From Arthrobacter sp. AQ5-05 (GTDB lineage Bacteria > Actinomycetota > Actinomycetes > Actinomycetales > Micrococcaceae): a stretch of DNA of 64,000 nt. Positions 27,486-35,790 of the stretch are shown in pieces. The notes under the pieces were generated by a model, which saw only the letters and a program-made list of their open reading frames with translations, had not been told where the DNA came from and did not search any database. Numbering within the stretch: the first letter of the stretch is position 1; each line of letters starts with the position of its first letter. The stretch is taken from NCBI RefSeq assembly GCF_003287975.1, contig NZ_QMKQ01000019.1, positions 21,503-85,502 on the forward strand. Reading direction: 5' to 3'. The position numbers were made by a program, and so were the translations under genes.

Positions 27486-28136
27486 TCAGGCCCCGGCATC
27501 CCGGATCAGCGGGCTGAGTGTTGCCGCATGCGCGGCCGCTCCGGCCAGGCCCAGGGATTCGAGCCAGTTGCCCAGCATCTGGTAGCCGCCCTCGGTAAGC
27601 ACCGACTCGGGGTGGAACTGCACGCCCCACAGCGGCGCGTCGCGGTGGGCCAGGCCCATGATGACGCCGTTCTCGGTCTCGGCGGTAATCTCCAGGATCC
27701 CGGGGATGCTCGATCGCACGGCGGCCAGCGAGTGGTACCGCGTGGCCGTGAAGGGGCTGGGGATGTGCGCGAAGACCGGGTGCCCGTGGTGGAAGACCGG
27801 GGAGGTCTTGCCGTGCATCAGTTCCTCGGCGTGCGTGACCACCCCGCCGTAGGCCTCGGCAAGGGCCTGGTGTCCCAGGCAGACCCCGAGCATCGGCTTG
27901 CGCTGCCGCCCGCACCACTTGATCACCTCGATGCAGACCCCTGCCTCGGCCGGGGTGCCGGGCCCGGGGGAGACCAGGACCCCGTCGCGTGCCTGCGCCA
28001 GTTCAATGACCTCGGCCAGGGACAGGTCGTCGTTGCGGATCACCGTGGTCTCGGCACCCAGCTCCTGCAGGTACCCCACCAGGGTGTAGACAAAGCTGTC
28101 GTAGTTGTCGATCACCAGGATCTTCGGGGCGTTCAC
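27486..28136 (-). CDS. Anthranilate/aminodeoxychorismate synthase glutamine amidotransferase subunit
   Basis: 216 residues, class I amidotransferase. ILVIDNYDSFVYTLVGYL is the family start, SPGPGTP the oxyanion segment, LGVCLGHQAL the nucleophile (C86) and FHPESVLTEGG the His/Glu pair. It passes ammonia from glutamine to TrpE- or PabB-type partners; neither partner is near, so TrpG versus PabA is open (at this origin-proximal locus actinobacteria usually annotate PabA). GTG at 28136 is the start: it overlaps the stop of the 55-aa membrane protein (GTGA). Confidence 0.9.
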   Translation of the reverse strand: MNAPKILVIDNYDSFVYTLVGYLQELGAETTVIRNDDLSLAEVIELAQARDGVLVSPGPGTPAEAGVCIEVIKWCGRQRKPMLGVCLGHQALAEAYGGVVTHAEELMHGKTSPVFHHGHPVFAHIPSPFTATRYHSLAAVRSSIPGILEITAETENGVIMGLAHRDAPLWGVQFHPESVLTEGGYQMLGNWLESLGLAGAAAHAATLSPLIRDAGA

Positions 28137-28300
28137 AGCAGCATCAGGCCAATCGTTGATTCGGTCCAGGGGCTGTACTGGCTCAGCCACGGGAAGACAT
28201 AGTTCATCAGCAATAGTACGACGCCGGCGACCAGCGCCAATGCCACAATGATGCGGAACCACAGGGGACCGGGCAGGGTCCTGAAAATCCATGCGTACAT
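28133..28300 (-). CDS. 55-residue single-span membrane protein, function unknown
   Basis: Small ORF reading MYAWIFRTLPGPLWFRIIVA, then a strongly hydrophobic helix (about 15-36), then YVFPWLSQYSPWTESTIGLML. It lies between the sortase gene (11 bases upstream) and the amidotransferase gene, whose GTG overlaps its TGA. The tight spacing on both sides argues that it is expressed. A sortase accessory role is possible but nothing in the sequence shows it. Confidence 0.75.
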   Translation of the reverse strand: MYAWIFRTLPGPLWFRIIVALALVAGVVLLLMNYVFPWLSQYSPWTESTIGLMLL

Positions 28301-28311
28301 GTGTCCGTGTC

Positions 28312-29064
28312 CTACTTTTCCATCGTCTTTTTCACCAGGTCGGCGATTTCCGCCGGCGGACCGGCATCGGCCGGACGCCAGGATTCCAGCTCCGCGTACG
28401 CGATGATGCGCATGCGGGTGGTGAAGGGCGGGTGGCAGCTGGTCATCGTCAGCATCGAGGTCGTGGGCTTTGCACCCGGTTCGTGCGGCACCGGCAGCAG
28501 CACTTCGCCTTGCGAGGGGTGCACGATCTCGGTGTCGCGCCATTCATAGGTGTAGAAGCCCTTGCGGGTCTGCAGGTAGATCTTGTCCCCGGCCTGGAAC
28601 TTGTCGATGTTCCAGAACACCTGGCCGTGCGTCTGGCGGTGCGCCGCCACGGCAAAGTTCCCGAGCTCGCCGGGTTCCTGGGTCTCGGGGTAGTGGCCGA
28701 TGCCGACGTTGTTGAGCACGTCCATGCCCACGCCGTTGGTGACAGGGTGGGCGAAGTTGCTGCCGAAGCGCGGGATGTAGAAGACACCGAAGGTTTCCCC
28801 GTCGGGGATCGCGGTGATGGGGGCCGGGCCGAAATCCTTTTCCGGAGCGCTGCTTCCATCCCCCGGACCAACCTGGAGGCCCTGGACGAATTCCGAGGTG
28901 ACTTGCGTCTGCGCACGATCCGCGTCGATGTTGGTCCACCACAATTCCCAGCCGACAAAAAGCAGCAGGATGATGCCAAGGGTGATCAGGATTTCACCGA
29001 ACCCGCCCAGCAGGCGCTGGCCCACCGTTGGCCTGGTCCGCGCCCGCACTGCGGATCGAGTCAT
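28312..29064 (-). CDS. Class E sortase
   Basis: 250 residues. Cytoplasmic Arg-rich start, one membrane helix (about 28-46), an acidic linker and an extracytoplasmic sortase beta-barrel. The catalytic His is in AVAAHRQTHG, the Cys in MLTMTSCHPPF and the Arg in TTRMRI. Class E enzymes of actinobacteria recognise LAxTG-like sorting signals and anchor proteins to the wall or act in pilus assembly. ATG at 29064 is chosen for its AGGGA seven bases upstream. No obvious substrate gene is in the window. Confidence 0.9.
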   Translation of the reverse strand: MTRSAVRARTRPTVGQRLLGGFGEILITLGIILLLFVGWELWWTNIDADRAQTQVTSEFVQGLQVGPGDGSSAPEKDFGPAPITAIPDGETFGVFYIPRFGSNFAHPVTNGVGMDVLNNVGIGHYPETQEPGELGNFAVAAHRQTHGQVFWNIDKFQAGDKIYLQTRKGFYTYEWRDTEIVHPSQGEVLLPVPHEPGAKPTTSMLTMTSCHPPFTTRMRIIAYAELESWRPADAGPPAEIADLVKKTMEK

Positions 29065-29165
29065 GCGAAGTTCCCTCACTGCCACGTGGGACGCCGCGAA
29101 ACCCGGCGGCGTCCAGTTTGAGCGGATAGTATTGGATCAAAGCGTGACGTTGGGAAGCAGTTCCC

Positions 29166-29194
29166 TTGCGACACACACTTACCTAGCCTACCGT
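29166..29194 (+). promoter_or_regulatory. Candidate crgA promoter
   Basis: TTGCGA at 29166-29171, a 17-base spacer and TACCGT at 29189-29194, about 50 bases before the crgA start. It is a fair but not perfect match to a housekeeping promoter. Confidence 0.35.
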
Positions 29195-29247
29195 TTGGAC
29201 ACGTGCTCGTTGGATCGTGTCGGCGGCAGAAGAACCAAGGAGCAGCA

Positions 29248-29499
29248 GTGCCTGAATCCAAGACTCGCCGGAAGAACCGCAAGCCACAGGGCGGCAGCAA
29301 CACGGCGGCCTACGACAAGCCGATGCCCAAGTGGTACAAGCCGGTCATGTTCGGGCTGATGATCCTGGGGCTCATCTGGATCATGGTCTACTACGTTGCC
29401 CAGACCGCGTTCCCGATCCCCGGCATCGGCGGTTGGAACATCGTGATCGGCTTCGGCATTGCCATGGTTGGTTTCTTCATGACCACGGGGTGGCGCTAG
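29248..29499 (+). CDS. crgA: Cell division protein CrgA
   Basis: 83 residues: a basic N-terminal segment (PESKTRRKNRK), then PKWYKPVMFGLMILGLIWIM and a second helix, IVIGFGIAMVGFFMT, ending in TGWR. Two membrane spans and the final TGWR are family hallmarks. CrgA coordinates septal FtsZ and PBP recruitment in actinobacteria. Start is a GTG preceded by AAGGAG. Divergent from the sortase gene. Confidence 0.93.
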   Translation: MPESKTRRKNRKPQGGSNTAAYDKPMPKWYKPVMFGLMILGLIWIMVYYVAQTAFPIPGIGGWNIVIGFGIAMVGFFMTTGWR

Positions 29500-29648
29500 C
29501 ACCCGGCCCTCGGGCCCGCGATACCTGTCCCGGGTTCCCGCCCAAGGGAACGCCTGCGGCTCCCGCGGGAGCTTCGTTCCAAGATCCGGCATTTCCCCCT
29601 GCGCGTGCACCGTTCACGCCAACTTCCAGAAAGGCACGCCAAACACCC

Positions 29649-30155
29649 ATGGTTCGCCCCGATATTGCCGGAACCCCCTCGGCCACCACCTCCTCCAGGC
29701 TCTCCCCGAAGCGCTTGTACGGCTTCCTGGCCGCCGCTGAAATGGTCACCTGGGCGTTGCTGATCATCGCCATGGTCATCAAGTACGGCGTGGGACCGGA
29801 AATCTTTGTCCGCATTTTCGGCATGATCCACGGCGTGGTGTTCATTGCCTACGGCCTGGTGACCATCTTCGTCTGGGCCAATGAGCGATGGAGTGCCGGA
29901 CGTGGCGTTCTTGGCCTGGCTTCCGCGGTGGTTCCCTTCGCCACGCTGCCCTTCGAGCGGGCGATGTTGCGTCGCGGGTTGCTCAGCGACGCCTGGCGCC
30001 TGGCCCCGGGCGGCGACGCGCCGCAGGGCCCCATCGAGAAGGTCCAGGCCCTGGCCCTGCGCAGCCCCTGGCTGGCAGCGGTGGCGGGCGTTGTCCTGGT
30101 TGCCGCCATCACCGCGGTGTTGCTGTTCATCGGTCCTCCCGGCGGAGGAAACTAG
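29649..30155 (+). CDS. DUF3817 domain-containing membrane protein
   Basis: 168 residues. SPKRLYGFLAAAEMVTWALLIIAM, the KYGVGPEIFVRIFGMIHGVVF segment and two further helices give about four spans; the GxxHGxxF pattern is typical of DUF3817. The membrane function is unknown. ATG at 29649 begins MVRPDIAG; the AGAAAGG upstream is rather far (about 16 bases). A C-terminal 70-residue part adds a helix and a Gly-rich end. Confidence 0.8.
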   Translation: MVRPDIAGTPSATTSSRLSPKRLYGFLAAAEMVTWALLIIAMVIKYGVGPEIFVRIFGMIHGVVFIAYGLVTIFVWANERWSAGRGVLGLASAVVPFATLPFERAMLRRGLLSDAWRLAPGGDAPQGPIEKVQALALRSPWLAAVAGVVLVAAITAVLLFIGPPGGGN

Positions 30156-30185
30156 CACGATGCCGATGGTGCGCCGGGTACCCGC

Positions 30186-30719
30186 TCAGGCGGTTTCCGG
30201 CGCCGGGCCCTTGGACCGGACGTACACTTCCTTGCGCACCGTCGCCACGATCGCGCCCGCCTCGTCGAGGATGTCGACGGAGAACCACGTCGTGGCCTTT
30301 CCGTCACGGGCCACTTCCTTCTTGAGCTGCGCCAGGTCGACCTGAAAGCGGCAGCTCAACGTCCCGCTTCCGGGCTTGCGGAAATTGATCTCGCCGCTCT
30401 TGTCCCACACGATGTGTCCGGGTCCGATGTTGTGCAGGACCATCATCATCCAAAACGGATCGGTCATCGCGAACAGCGAACCTCCGAAGTGGGTCCCGAC
30501 GTAGTTCATGTTCCAGGGGCGTTGGCGCAAGAGCACCATGGTGCTGCGCCAGTCGGCAGAAATGTTCTTGACCTTGATGCCAGCACCCCAGAACGGCGGC
30601 CAGAGGGACATCCCGTGCCGCACCACCGTGGGGTTTCCCGCGATCCTTGGCATGGCCGTTCGCGCCCGGTTGAGGATCGAGGCCGCGGACCTGGGTCTGG
30701 CGGTGTTCCGATTGTCCAT
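30186..30719 (-). CDS. DUF4442 (hot-dog fold thioesterase-like) protein
   Basis: 177 residues. The central YVGTHFGGSLFAMTDPFWM motif carries the His/Asp positions of the hot-dog thioesterase fold, and the beta-strand pattern ADWRSTMVLLRQRPWNMNY fits DUF4442. A cytoplasmic acyl-CoA thioesterase role is suggested by the fold only. ATG at 30719 is the first Met before the homologous region. Converges with the DUF3817 gene. Confidence 0.78.
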   Translation of the reverse strand: MDNRNTARPRSAASILNRARTAMPRIAGNPTVVRHGMSLWPPFWGAGIKVKNISADWRSTMVLLRQRPWNMNYVGTHFGGSLFAMTDPFWMMMVLHNIGPGHIVWDKSGEINFRKPGSGTLSCRFQVDLAQLKKEVARDGKATTWFSVDILDEAGAIVATVRKEVYVRSKGPAPETA

Positions 30720-30772
30720 GGGCCCAGCGTAGCCGCGGCGTTTACCTGGCAGTAGCTTCTGCCCCCGGGGCG

Positions 30773-31681
30773 TCAACGCTCCCGGTCCAGTCCAGCGTTC
30801 CCTGCCGCTTCCAGCACCAGCGCCGTGAGCAGGTCCAGGGTCTGGGAGGGTACCTTCCAACGTTGCCAATACAGCCGCACCTCGCTGGTCCACGACTCGT
30901 TGAGGCTTACCAGCGACCCGTCGGCGGGTTCCTGGATCTCGGGAATCATGCCCCAGCCCAGCCCAGCCGCCACGGAGGCAACATAGACGCGGGAGTCCGG
31001 GACAAAGTGCTCCACCGGCGCCACCGGGCGGGTGCCACCAACGATTTTTCGGCGAAGCCCCCGTTGCAGGCCATCGGTGCGGTCGAAGCTCACCATGGGC
31101 GCGGCCGCAAGTTCGGTGCGGGGGTCGGTCCCCGGAAGCCAGCGGTCCCGGAACCCGGGGGTGGCCATCGCCCGGTAGCGCATGGCTCCCAGGTGCACCG
31201 AGGAGCATCCCTGGACCGGGGTGCTTTTGGTGGTCACCACGCCCATGACCTGGCCCGAACGAAGCAGCTCCGTGGAGTGTGCCTCGTCGTGGCGCAGGAT
31301 CTCGCAGGTCATCAGTTCCTGGTGCGCCAAGCCCCGGAGCACCGGGACGAACCAGCTGGCCAGGGAATCGGCGTTCACGGCAATGCTGAGTTCGGTGCGG
31401 CGGGGAGCGTGACCTGCGGCGGTTTCCAGCCCGAGCGCCCGGTGTGCCTCGGTGGAAAGCATATGGATCTCGCGCGCCAACCGGAGCAGGACGTCCCCGC
31501 TGCCCGTGGTGCGGATCGGTCGCGAGCGAATGAACAGCACGCTGCCGGCCTGCTTTTCCAAGGCCTTGAGACGCTGGCTCACCGCAGAGGCCGTGATGTT
31601 CAGCTCCCGTGCCGCCCGTTCCAGCGTTCCGGCCTCGATGACTGTCTTGAAGGTCTGCAGTTGCTCCGCGGGGAAGTCCAT
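30773..31681 (-). CDS. LysR-family regulator of amino-acid export (LysG/ArgP type)
   Basis: 302 residues. Winged helix at residues 1-65 (LQTFKTVIEAGTLERAARELNITASAVSQRLKALEKQAG) and an effector domain from about 90. The N terminus matches LysG/ArgP, which activate the divergent LysE/ArgO exporter when lysine or arginine accumulates. The divergent LysE gene next to it fits exactly. A perfect dyad lies between the two starts (see 31688-31712). Confidence 0.88.
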   Translation of the reverse strand: MDFPAEQLQTFKTVIEAGTLERAARELNITASAVSQRLKALEKQAGSVLFIRSRPIRTTGSGDVLLRLAREIHMLSTEAHRALGLETAAGHAPRRTELSIAVNADSLASWFVPVLRGLAHQELMTCEILRHDEAHSTELLRSGQVMGVVTTKSTPVQGCSSVHLGAMRYRAMATPGFRDRWLPGTDPRTELAAAPMVSFDRTDGLQRGLRRKIVGGTRPVAPVEHFVPDSRVYVASVAAGLGWGMIPEIQEPADGSLVSLNESWTSEVRLYWQRWKVPSQTLDLLTALVLEAAGNAGLDRER

Positions 31682-31687
31682 GGTTAG

Positions 31688-31712
31688 AGATTCTAATGGA
31701 TACTAAGAATCT
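31688..31712. promoter_or_regulatory. LysR-type operator in the lysG/lysE intergenic gap
   Basis: AGATTCT (31688-31694) and AGAATCT (31706-31712) are inverted repeats separated by exactly 11 bases, the classical dyad spacing for LysR dimers. It lies seven bases from the regulator start, so it should also serve autoregulation. Confidence 0.7.
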
Positions 31713-31756
31713 TTAGCTCGACACGTCTTTGGCGCAGCGCCTAGTCTCGGTTGGTG

Positions 31757-32371
31757 ATGTTCTTCCCCTTTATATCCGGCCTGGCCACGGGCTTGTCCCT
31801 GATTGTTGCCATTGGTGCCCAGAACGCGTTCGTCTTGCGCCAGGGCATCCGACGCGAACATGTTCGCACGACGGTGTTGATTTGCATGGTGTCCGATGCC
31901 GTGCTGATTTTCGCCGGAATTGCCGGGCTTAGCGCCCTGTTGGCGGTGGCCCCGTGGTTCATTTCCGTCGCCCGGATCGGCGGGGCGGCGTTCCTGCTTG
32001 CCTATGCCTTCTTTGCGGCCCGCCGCGCCTTCAGCCCGTTGGGGATGGAGACCAGCGACGTCCTGACACCGACCCCGCGCCGCACCGTCGTCCTCACGGC
32101 CCTTGCCCTGACGTGGCTCAATCCCCACGTGTACCTGGATACCGTGATCCTGCTCGGTTCCATCGCCTCGGCCCAGGGCGAGACCGGGCGCTGGGTCTTC
32201 GGCGCCGGTGCGGCGTTGGCCAGCGTGCTGTGGTTCACCGGGCTGGGTTTCGGTGCGCGCTACCTTCGGGGGTTCTTTGCCAACCCGAGGTCGTGGCGGG
32301 TTCTCGACGCCGTCATCGCCACCCTGATGGCAGTGCTGGCCGTGTCGCTGCTGCTGCCGCTTCTGGGCTGA
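31757..32371 (+). CDS. lysE: LysE-family amino acid exporter
   Basis: 204 residues, six helices. FFPFISGLATGLSLIVAIGAQNAFVLRQGIRREH is the LysE/ArgO hallmark, and ALTWLNPHVYLDTVIL carries the conserved NPHxxLD. Exports lysine or arginine. ATG at 31757 is preferred; in-frame TTG and GTG codons precede it. No Shine-Dalgarno is evident and a TAGTCT (31742-31747) lies nine bases upstream, so a leaderless mRNA is possible. Confidence 0.9.
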   Translation: MFFPFISGLATGLSLIVAIGAQNAFVLRQGIRREHVRTTVLICMVSDAVLIFAGIAGLSALLAVAPWFISVARIGGAAFLLAYAFFAARRAFSPLGMETSDVLTPTPRRTVVLTALALTWLNPHVYLDTVILLGSIASAQGETGRWVFGAGAALASVLWFTGLGFGARYLRGFFANPRSWRVLDAVIATLMAVLAVSLLLPLLG

Positions 32372-32411
32372 CGGCCCAACGGGCTTCCCTTCAACTTCCG
32401 CCCCCGGTGTC

Positions 32412-33377
32412 TCAGCGCGCCGTGACGGTCTTTCGGTAGACAGCCCCGCTGCGGACCAGCTGGAATCCGAGCCGCTCGTAGAGCCCCCGGGCCCCCGGGG
32501 GGCTCTGGGCGTCCACCGACAGGTCCACCTTGGTGAATCCATCCTCGAAGGCCGCAGCGACCACCGTGGAGAGCACCCACGCCGCATACCCGAGGCCCCT
32601 GGCGGCCCGGGCGGTGCCCACGCGGGAAATGTACAGCTCCTTGGCGACCCATTCGGCGCCCAGCACGTGGCTGAGGGCCCGTGCCGGTCGGTTCTCTCCG
32701 TGGTCTTCGAGCAAGACCCGGGAATAGTTGCTCCTGAACGAGCGCGCACCTGTCATGGCCGCCCACTCGTCCGCGCTCTTGGGGGCCGAGCCCCAGTGGT
32801 CGGCGAATGCCTCGTTGTCCAGGACCCTGACGGCTTCGGCAATGCCGGGGGAGTAGGGAACCAGCACGGTGTCCTCCGGGACGCTGGCCGGGTGGCGATG
32901 GGGCAGGAAATCACCCGGCGCCAGGGTCATGTCCTGGAAGAAACGCGCCGGCTCATAGCCGCGTGCCATCGCCATCTCTCCGGCACTGTGCCCCGGTGCG
33001 TTTCCCCACACGTCGATGGTGTAGTCGACGCCGGGGTGTCGTTCGGCCATTTTTTCCCTGGCCCTGGCTTCAAGCACGTCCATGACCAAGGTTCCATGGC
33101 CTCGGCGCCGGTATTCGGGGGAGATTCCGCCGCCAATGGAAACTCGTCCGCGTCCGTCGCGCAGTTGCTCCCCGAGCCGGAGCTGTCCGAAACCCACCAT
33201 GGTGTCGTTGTCCCACAGGCCGAGGGTGTCGCGTGCCGGATCGACGCCCGGTTCATTGAGCTCCTCCAGGAGGTCTTCGGCTTCGTAGAATTCATCGGTG
33301 TCGTCGACTGCCGCCAGCCTGTTGGTCAGATCGGTCCACGCGCCGACGTGCTCGAGGTGGATCCAGTCCTGGTGCAT
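32412..33377 (-). CDS. GNAT acetyltransferase with two GNAT domains
   Basis: 321 residues. The first domain (about 1-160) has SPEYRRRGHGTLVMDVL, close to the acetyl-CoA-binding Q/RxxGxG/A loop; the second (about 165-321) has ARAARGLGYAAWVLSTVV and ends in PPGARGLYERLGF, a typical GNAT C-terminal strand-helix. Such tandem proteins resemble mycothiol synthase (MshD) in size, but the sequence hallmarks do not allow that assignment. Start ATG follows GGAGAA. Upstream is the DnaA-box region. Confidence 0.78.
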   Translation of the reverse strand: MHQDWIHLEHVGAWTDLTNRLAAVDDTDEFYEAEDLLEELNEPGVDPARDTLGLWDNDTMVGFGQLRLGEQLRDGRGRVSIGGGISPEYRRRGHGTLVMDVLEARAREKMAERHPGVDYTIDVWGNAPGHSAGEMAMARGYEPARFFQDMTLAPGDFLPHRHPASVPEDTVLVPYSPGIAEAVRVLDNEAFADHWGSAPKSADEWAAMTGARSFRSNYSRVLLEDHGENRPARALSHVLGAEWVAKELYISRVGTARAARGLGYAAWVLSTVVAAAFEDGFTKVDLSVDAQSPPGARGLYERLGFQLVRSGAVYRKTVTAR

Positions 33378-33600
33378 CGCAGTTCTCCCGTGGTGTTGTG
33401 GATTCGCGCGGCCGTTCCGGCACGGCCGCTGAAATACAGCTTTCCAGCCTTCCCCCATCCTGCACAGGTGGGCGCGGCCAAGGAATCGGGTGAAACTTAG
33501 GAACATGCTGTGCACGAAGGTTATCCACAGGTGGGGATAAGGCTGTGGGTTTCGCCTCGTTTGCACCTAGATCGCCGCACTTGCGCAGCTTCGGCCATTG

Positions 33601-33652
33601 TGAATTACATGTGCGTAAGTTATTAACACTGTGGATAAGCAATGTGGACAAC
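33601..33652 (+). repeat. DnaA-box repeat, copy 1
   Basis: 52 bases, TGAATTACAT at one end and ATGTGGACAAC at the other, holding TTATTAACA and two DnaA boxes. About 45 of 52 positions match copy 2 exactly 280 bases downstream. Confidence 0.8.
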
Positions 33653-33880
33653 GGGCCTCCGCAAGGCCGCGGACCCTTCCGTTTCCGCGGATCCTCGCGG
33701 ATTAGGTCATACTTTCGAAGAGTGGTCCCGATCGATGTTCGAACGATGGCAAACCGCGCTGCACAGGTTGTGCACTAAGTTATCCACAGGTGTGGATGAA
33801 ATTGTGCATATTCGTTGAAAACTGTCCGAAAACAGAGCGGACCGGCGTCAGCGCGGGCGCTGGAGCCGGTCCATTGCAGG

Positions 33881-33932
33881 TGAATTACATGGTTGTGAGT
33901 TATTAACAGTGTGGATAACCCATGTGGACAAC
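33881..33932 (+). repeat. DnaA-box repeat, copy 2
   Basis: Second copy of the 52-base element with the same two DnaA boxes at the same spacing. Differences cluster in the seven bases after TGAATTACAT, while the box-containing part is nearly invariant. Confidence 0.8.
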
Positions 33933-33957
33933 TTTTGTCCCACTCGTGCCGATACGG

Positions 33958-34821
33958 CTATCCAACTCGAACGTTGACGGCCCCGTACAAAGTCAAGGCG
34001 ACCAGCAACAACACCAGCAATGCTGTGCCTGCCCATTGCATCGCTGCCTGCCTGGGTCCCTTGGGCGCATAGGCCATGACGGCCGCCACCGCCGCGCCCA
34101 ACACCAGCCCGCCCACGTGGGCTTCCCAGGCGATTCCCGGGAAAATGAAGCCGATGGCCAGATTGATGGCGACCAGGATGACGATCTGCATCGACTGGAC
34201 ACCGCGCGAACGCAACAGCACGAACATTGCCGCGAACAGCCCAAAGACCGCCCCCGAAGCGCCCAGGACCGGTACCCTCGGGTCCGTGATCAGAAGCACC
34301 GCAACCGATCCGCCCAGGCCCGCCACCAGGTACAGGGCCAGGAAGCGCAGCCGCCCCAGCATCGGTTCGAGCACGCGTCCACAGATGTACAGCGCGTACA
34401 TATTGAAGGCGATGTGCCCAATGAAGGAAGTGGAGTGGGCAAAGATCGAGGTGAACATGCGCCATGGCTCGGGCTCGAAGTATCCGCTGGTGTACAAGCC
34501 CGCATAAACCAGGTGGTTGGTGAAGCCCGGGATCGTCATCTGCAGCGCGAAGACCACGGCATTGATGGCGATCAGCACGTAGGTGACGATGGGCCGGCCG
34601 TCGGTGGCCTTGCCGCCGAAGACCGTCCGGGTGCCGGGGATCTGCTTGTTGGCTTCGCGCACGCAATCCACGCATTGGGTTCCGACCGCGGCAGTCACCT
34701 GGCATTCCGGGCATGCCGGGCGGGAGCACCGCTGGCAGGTGACATAGGAGATCCGGTCGGGGTGCCTGGGGCATACCGGGGCTTGTGCGGCCTGGTTCGG
34801 GTTGGACAGTCCATAAGACAT
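33958..34821 (-). CDS. Rhomboid-family intramembrane serine protease with N-terminal zinc ribbon
   Basis: 287 residues. N-terminal B-box-like zinc site: CPRHPDRISYVTCQRC, then CPEC and CVDC, about residues 18-55. Six-helix rhomboid core with catalytic Ser in LGASGAVFGLF and His in WEAHVGGLVLGA, and the H-rich loop FIGHIAFNMYALYICG. Cleaves membrane-spanning substrates; targets unknown. It lies 262 bases downstream of the cyclophilin gene beyond a terminator and next to the DnaA-box region. Confidence 0.9.
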   Translation of the reverse strand: MSYGLSNPNQAAQAPVCPRHPDRISYVTCQRCSRPACPECQVTAAVGTQCVDCVREANKQIPGTRTVFGGKATDGRPIVTYVLIAINAVVFALQMTIPGFTNHLVYAGLYTSGYFEPEPWRMFTSIFAHSTSFIGHIAFNMYALYICGRVLEPMLGRLRFLALYLVAGLGGSVAVLLITDPRVPVLGASGAVFGLFAAMFVLLRSRGVQSMQIVILVAINLAIGFIFPGIAWEAHVGGLVLGAAVAAVMAYAPKGPRQAAMQWAGTALLVLLLVALTLYGAVNVRVG

Positions 34822-34956
34822 GGAAATGATGCTCCTGTGTAAGTACGTTCATGGCCCCGATCGCACGGGGCCGGTCTTTGGTTCCCTTGGCCCGCCCCTT
34901 TCGGGCGGGCCGCGGCGCCTGGCCGGTTGCGGACTTCACCTGCCCAAGGATGCAAA

Positions 34957-35043
34957 ACGGCCCCATCCACCCACGCCGCCCACGTCATTCACTTTGCGAC
35001 CGCGAGGTGAACAACAAACGAGCGGGGCGGTCGATGGGGCCGT
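34957..35043 (-). terminator. Branched terminator after the cyclophilin gene
   Basis: Outer stem ACGGCCCCATC (34957-34967) with GATGGGGCCGT (35033-35043), followed by TTTT on the minus strand, encloses a second stem (CGACCGC/GCGGTCG). A further hairpin, GGCCCGCCC/GGGCGGGCC at 34889-34911, lies beyond it. A branched RNA end is likely. Confidence 0.6.
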
Positions 35044-35083
35044 CCACGATCAGCGGCGCACGAGGTGCGCCGGAACCACGTGC

Positions 35084-35629
35084 CTAGACTGCAGCGACGT
35101 CGATGCTGCTGATGACGACGTCTTCCAGCGGCTTGTCGCGGCCATCGGTCGGAACAACGTTCAGCGCGTCAACCAGCTTGCGCGAGGCCTCGTCGGTGAC
35201 ATCGCCGAAGATGGTGTGCTTGCCCTGCAGCCAGGTGGTCGGGATCGAGGTGATGAAGAACTGGGACCCGTTGGTGCCCTGGCCCATCTGGATTCCGGCG
35301 TTGGCCATGGCCAGCTTGTAAGGTTCGCGGAAATCAAGCTCGGGGTTGATCTCGTCGTCGAAGCGGTAGCCCGGTCCACCGGTGCCCTGGCCCAGCGGAT
35401 CGCCGCCCTGGATCATGAAATCGGAGATGATGCGGTGGAAGATCGTGCCGTTGTACAACGGGGTGTTGACCTTCTCCTCGCCGCTGCGCGGGTCGGTCCA
35501 GTTCTGTTCGCCGGTGGCCAGGCCAACGAAGTTCTTCACGGTCTTGGGGGCGTGGTTGCCGAAAAGGTTGACGACGATGTCGCCCAAGTTGGTGTGGATG
35601 GTGGCTGTGTGCGTTGGGATTGCAGTCAT
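35084..35629 (-). CDS. ppiB: Cyclophilin-type peptidyl-prolyl cis-trans isomerase
   Basis: 181 residues, cytoplasmic. Single cyclophilin domain with FHRIISDFMIQGGDP (catalytic Arg, Phe, Met, Gln), NGSQFFIT and the KHTIFGDV segment. Bacterial short PpiB type without signal peptide. Catalyses proline isomerisation in folding proteins. Family members sit near the origin in many actinobacteria. Confidence 0.94.
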   Translation of the reverse strand: MTAIPTHTATIHTNLGDIVVNLFGNHAPKTVKNFVGLATGEQNWTDPRSGEEKVNTPLYNGTIFHRIISDFMIQGGDPLGQGTGGPGYRFDDEINPELDFREPYKLAMANAGIQMGQGTNGSQFFITSIPTTWLQGKHTIFGDVTDEASRKLVDALNVVPTDGRDKPLEDVVISSIDVAAV

Positions 35630-35790
35630 GCAGTCATTCTTCCATGAGCGCTTGAACCGCCGCTGCGAATGGCTACGCGCTCAGTGAACACGGCTACACG
35701 TTTGTATATATGCCGGGCAGGTAATGGCCGCAAGCCAAGTGGAGGTCGTAGGCTGGGACGAAGCATCCGAAACGATCAAAGGGGTTCACT

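Larger units (their letters stand above)
33378..33957. other. Non-coding region with six DnaA boxes away from oriC
   Basis: A 580-base gap between the GNAT and rhomboid genes (the GNAT gene starts at its left end). Consensus boxes: TTATCCACA at 33522-33530 and 33780-33788; TGTGGATAA at 33630-33638 and 33910-33918; TGTGGACAA (complement TTGTCCACA) at 33643-33651 and 33923-33931. One-mismatch TGTGGATGA lies at 33791-33799. The region is more AT-rich than its surroundings. No gene is supported. Confidence 0.8.

Noticed and set aside
35084..35629. Cyclophilin as part of a DnaA-box regulon
   Set aside because: It is separated from the box region by the rhomboid gene and a terminator; proximity alone is not evidence.
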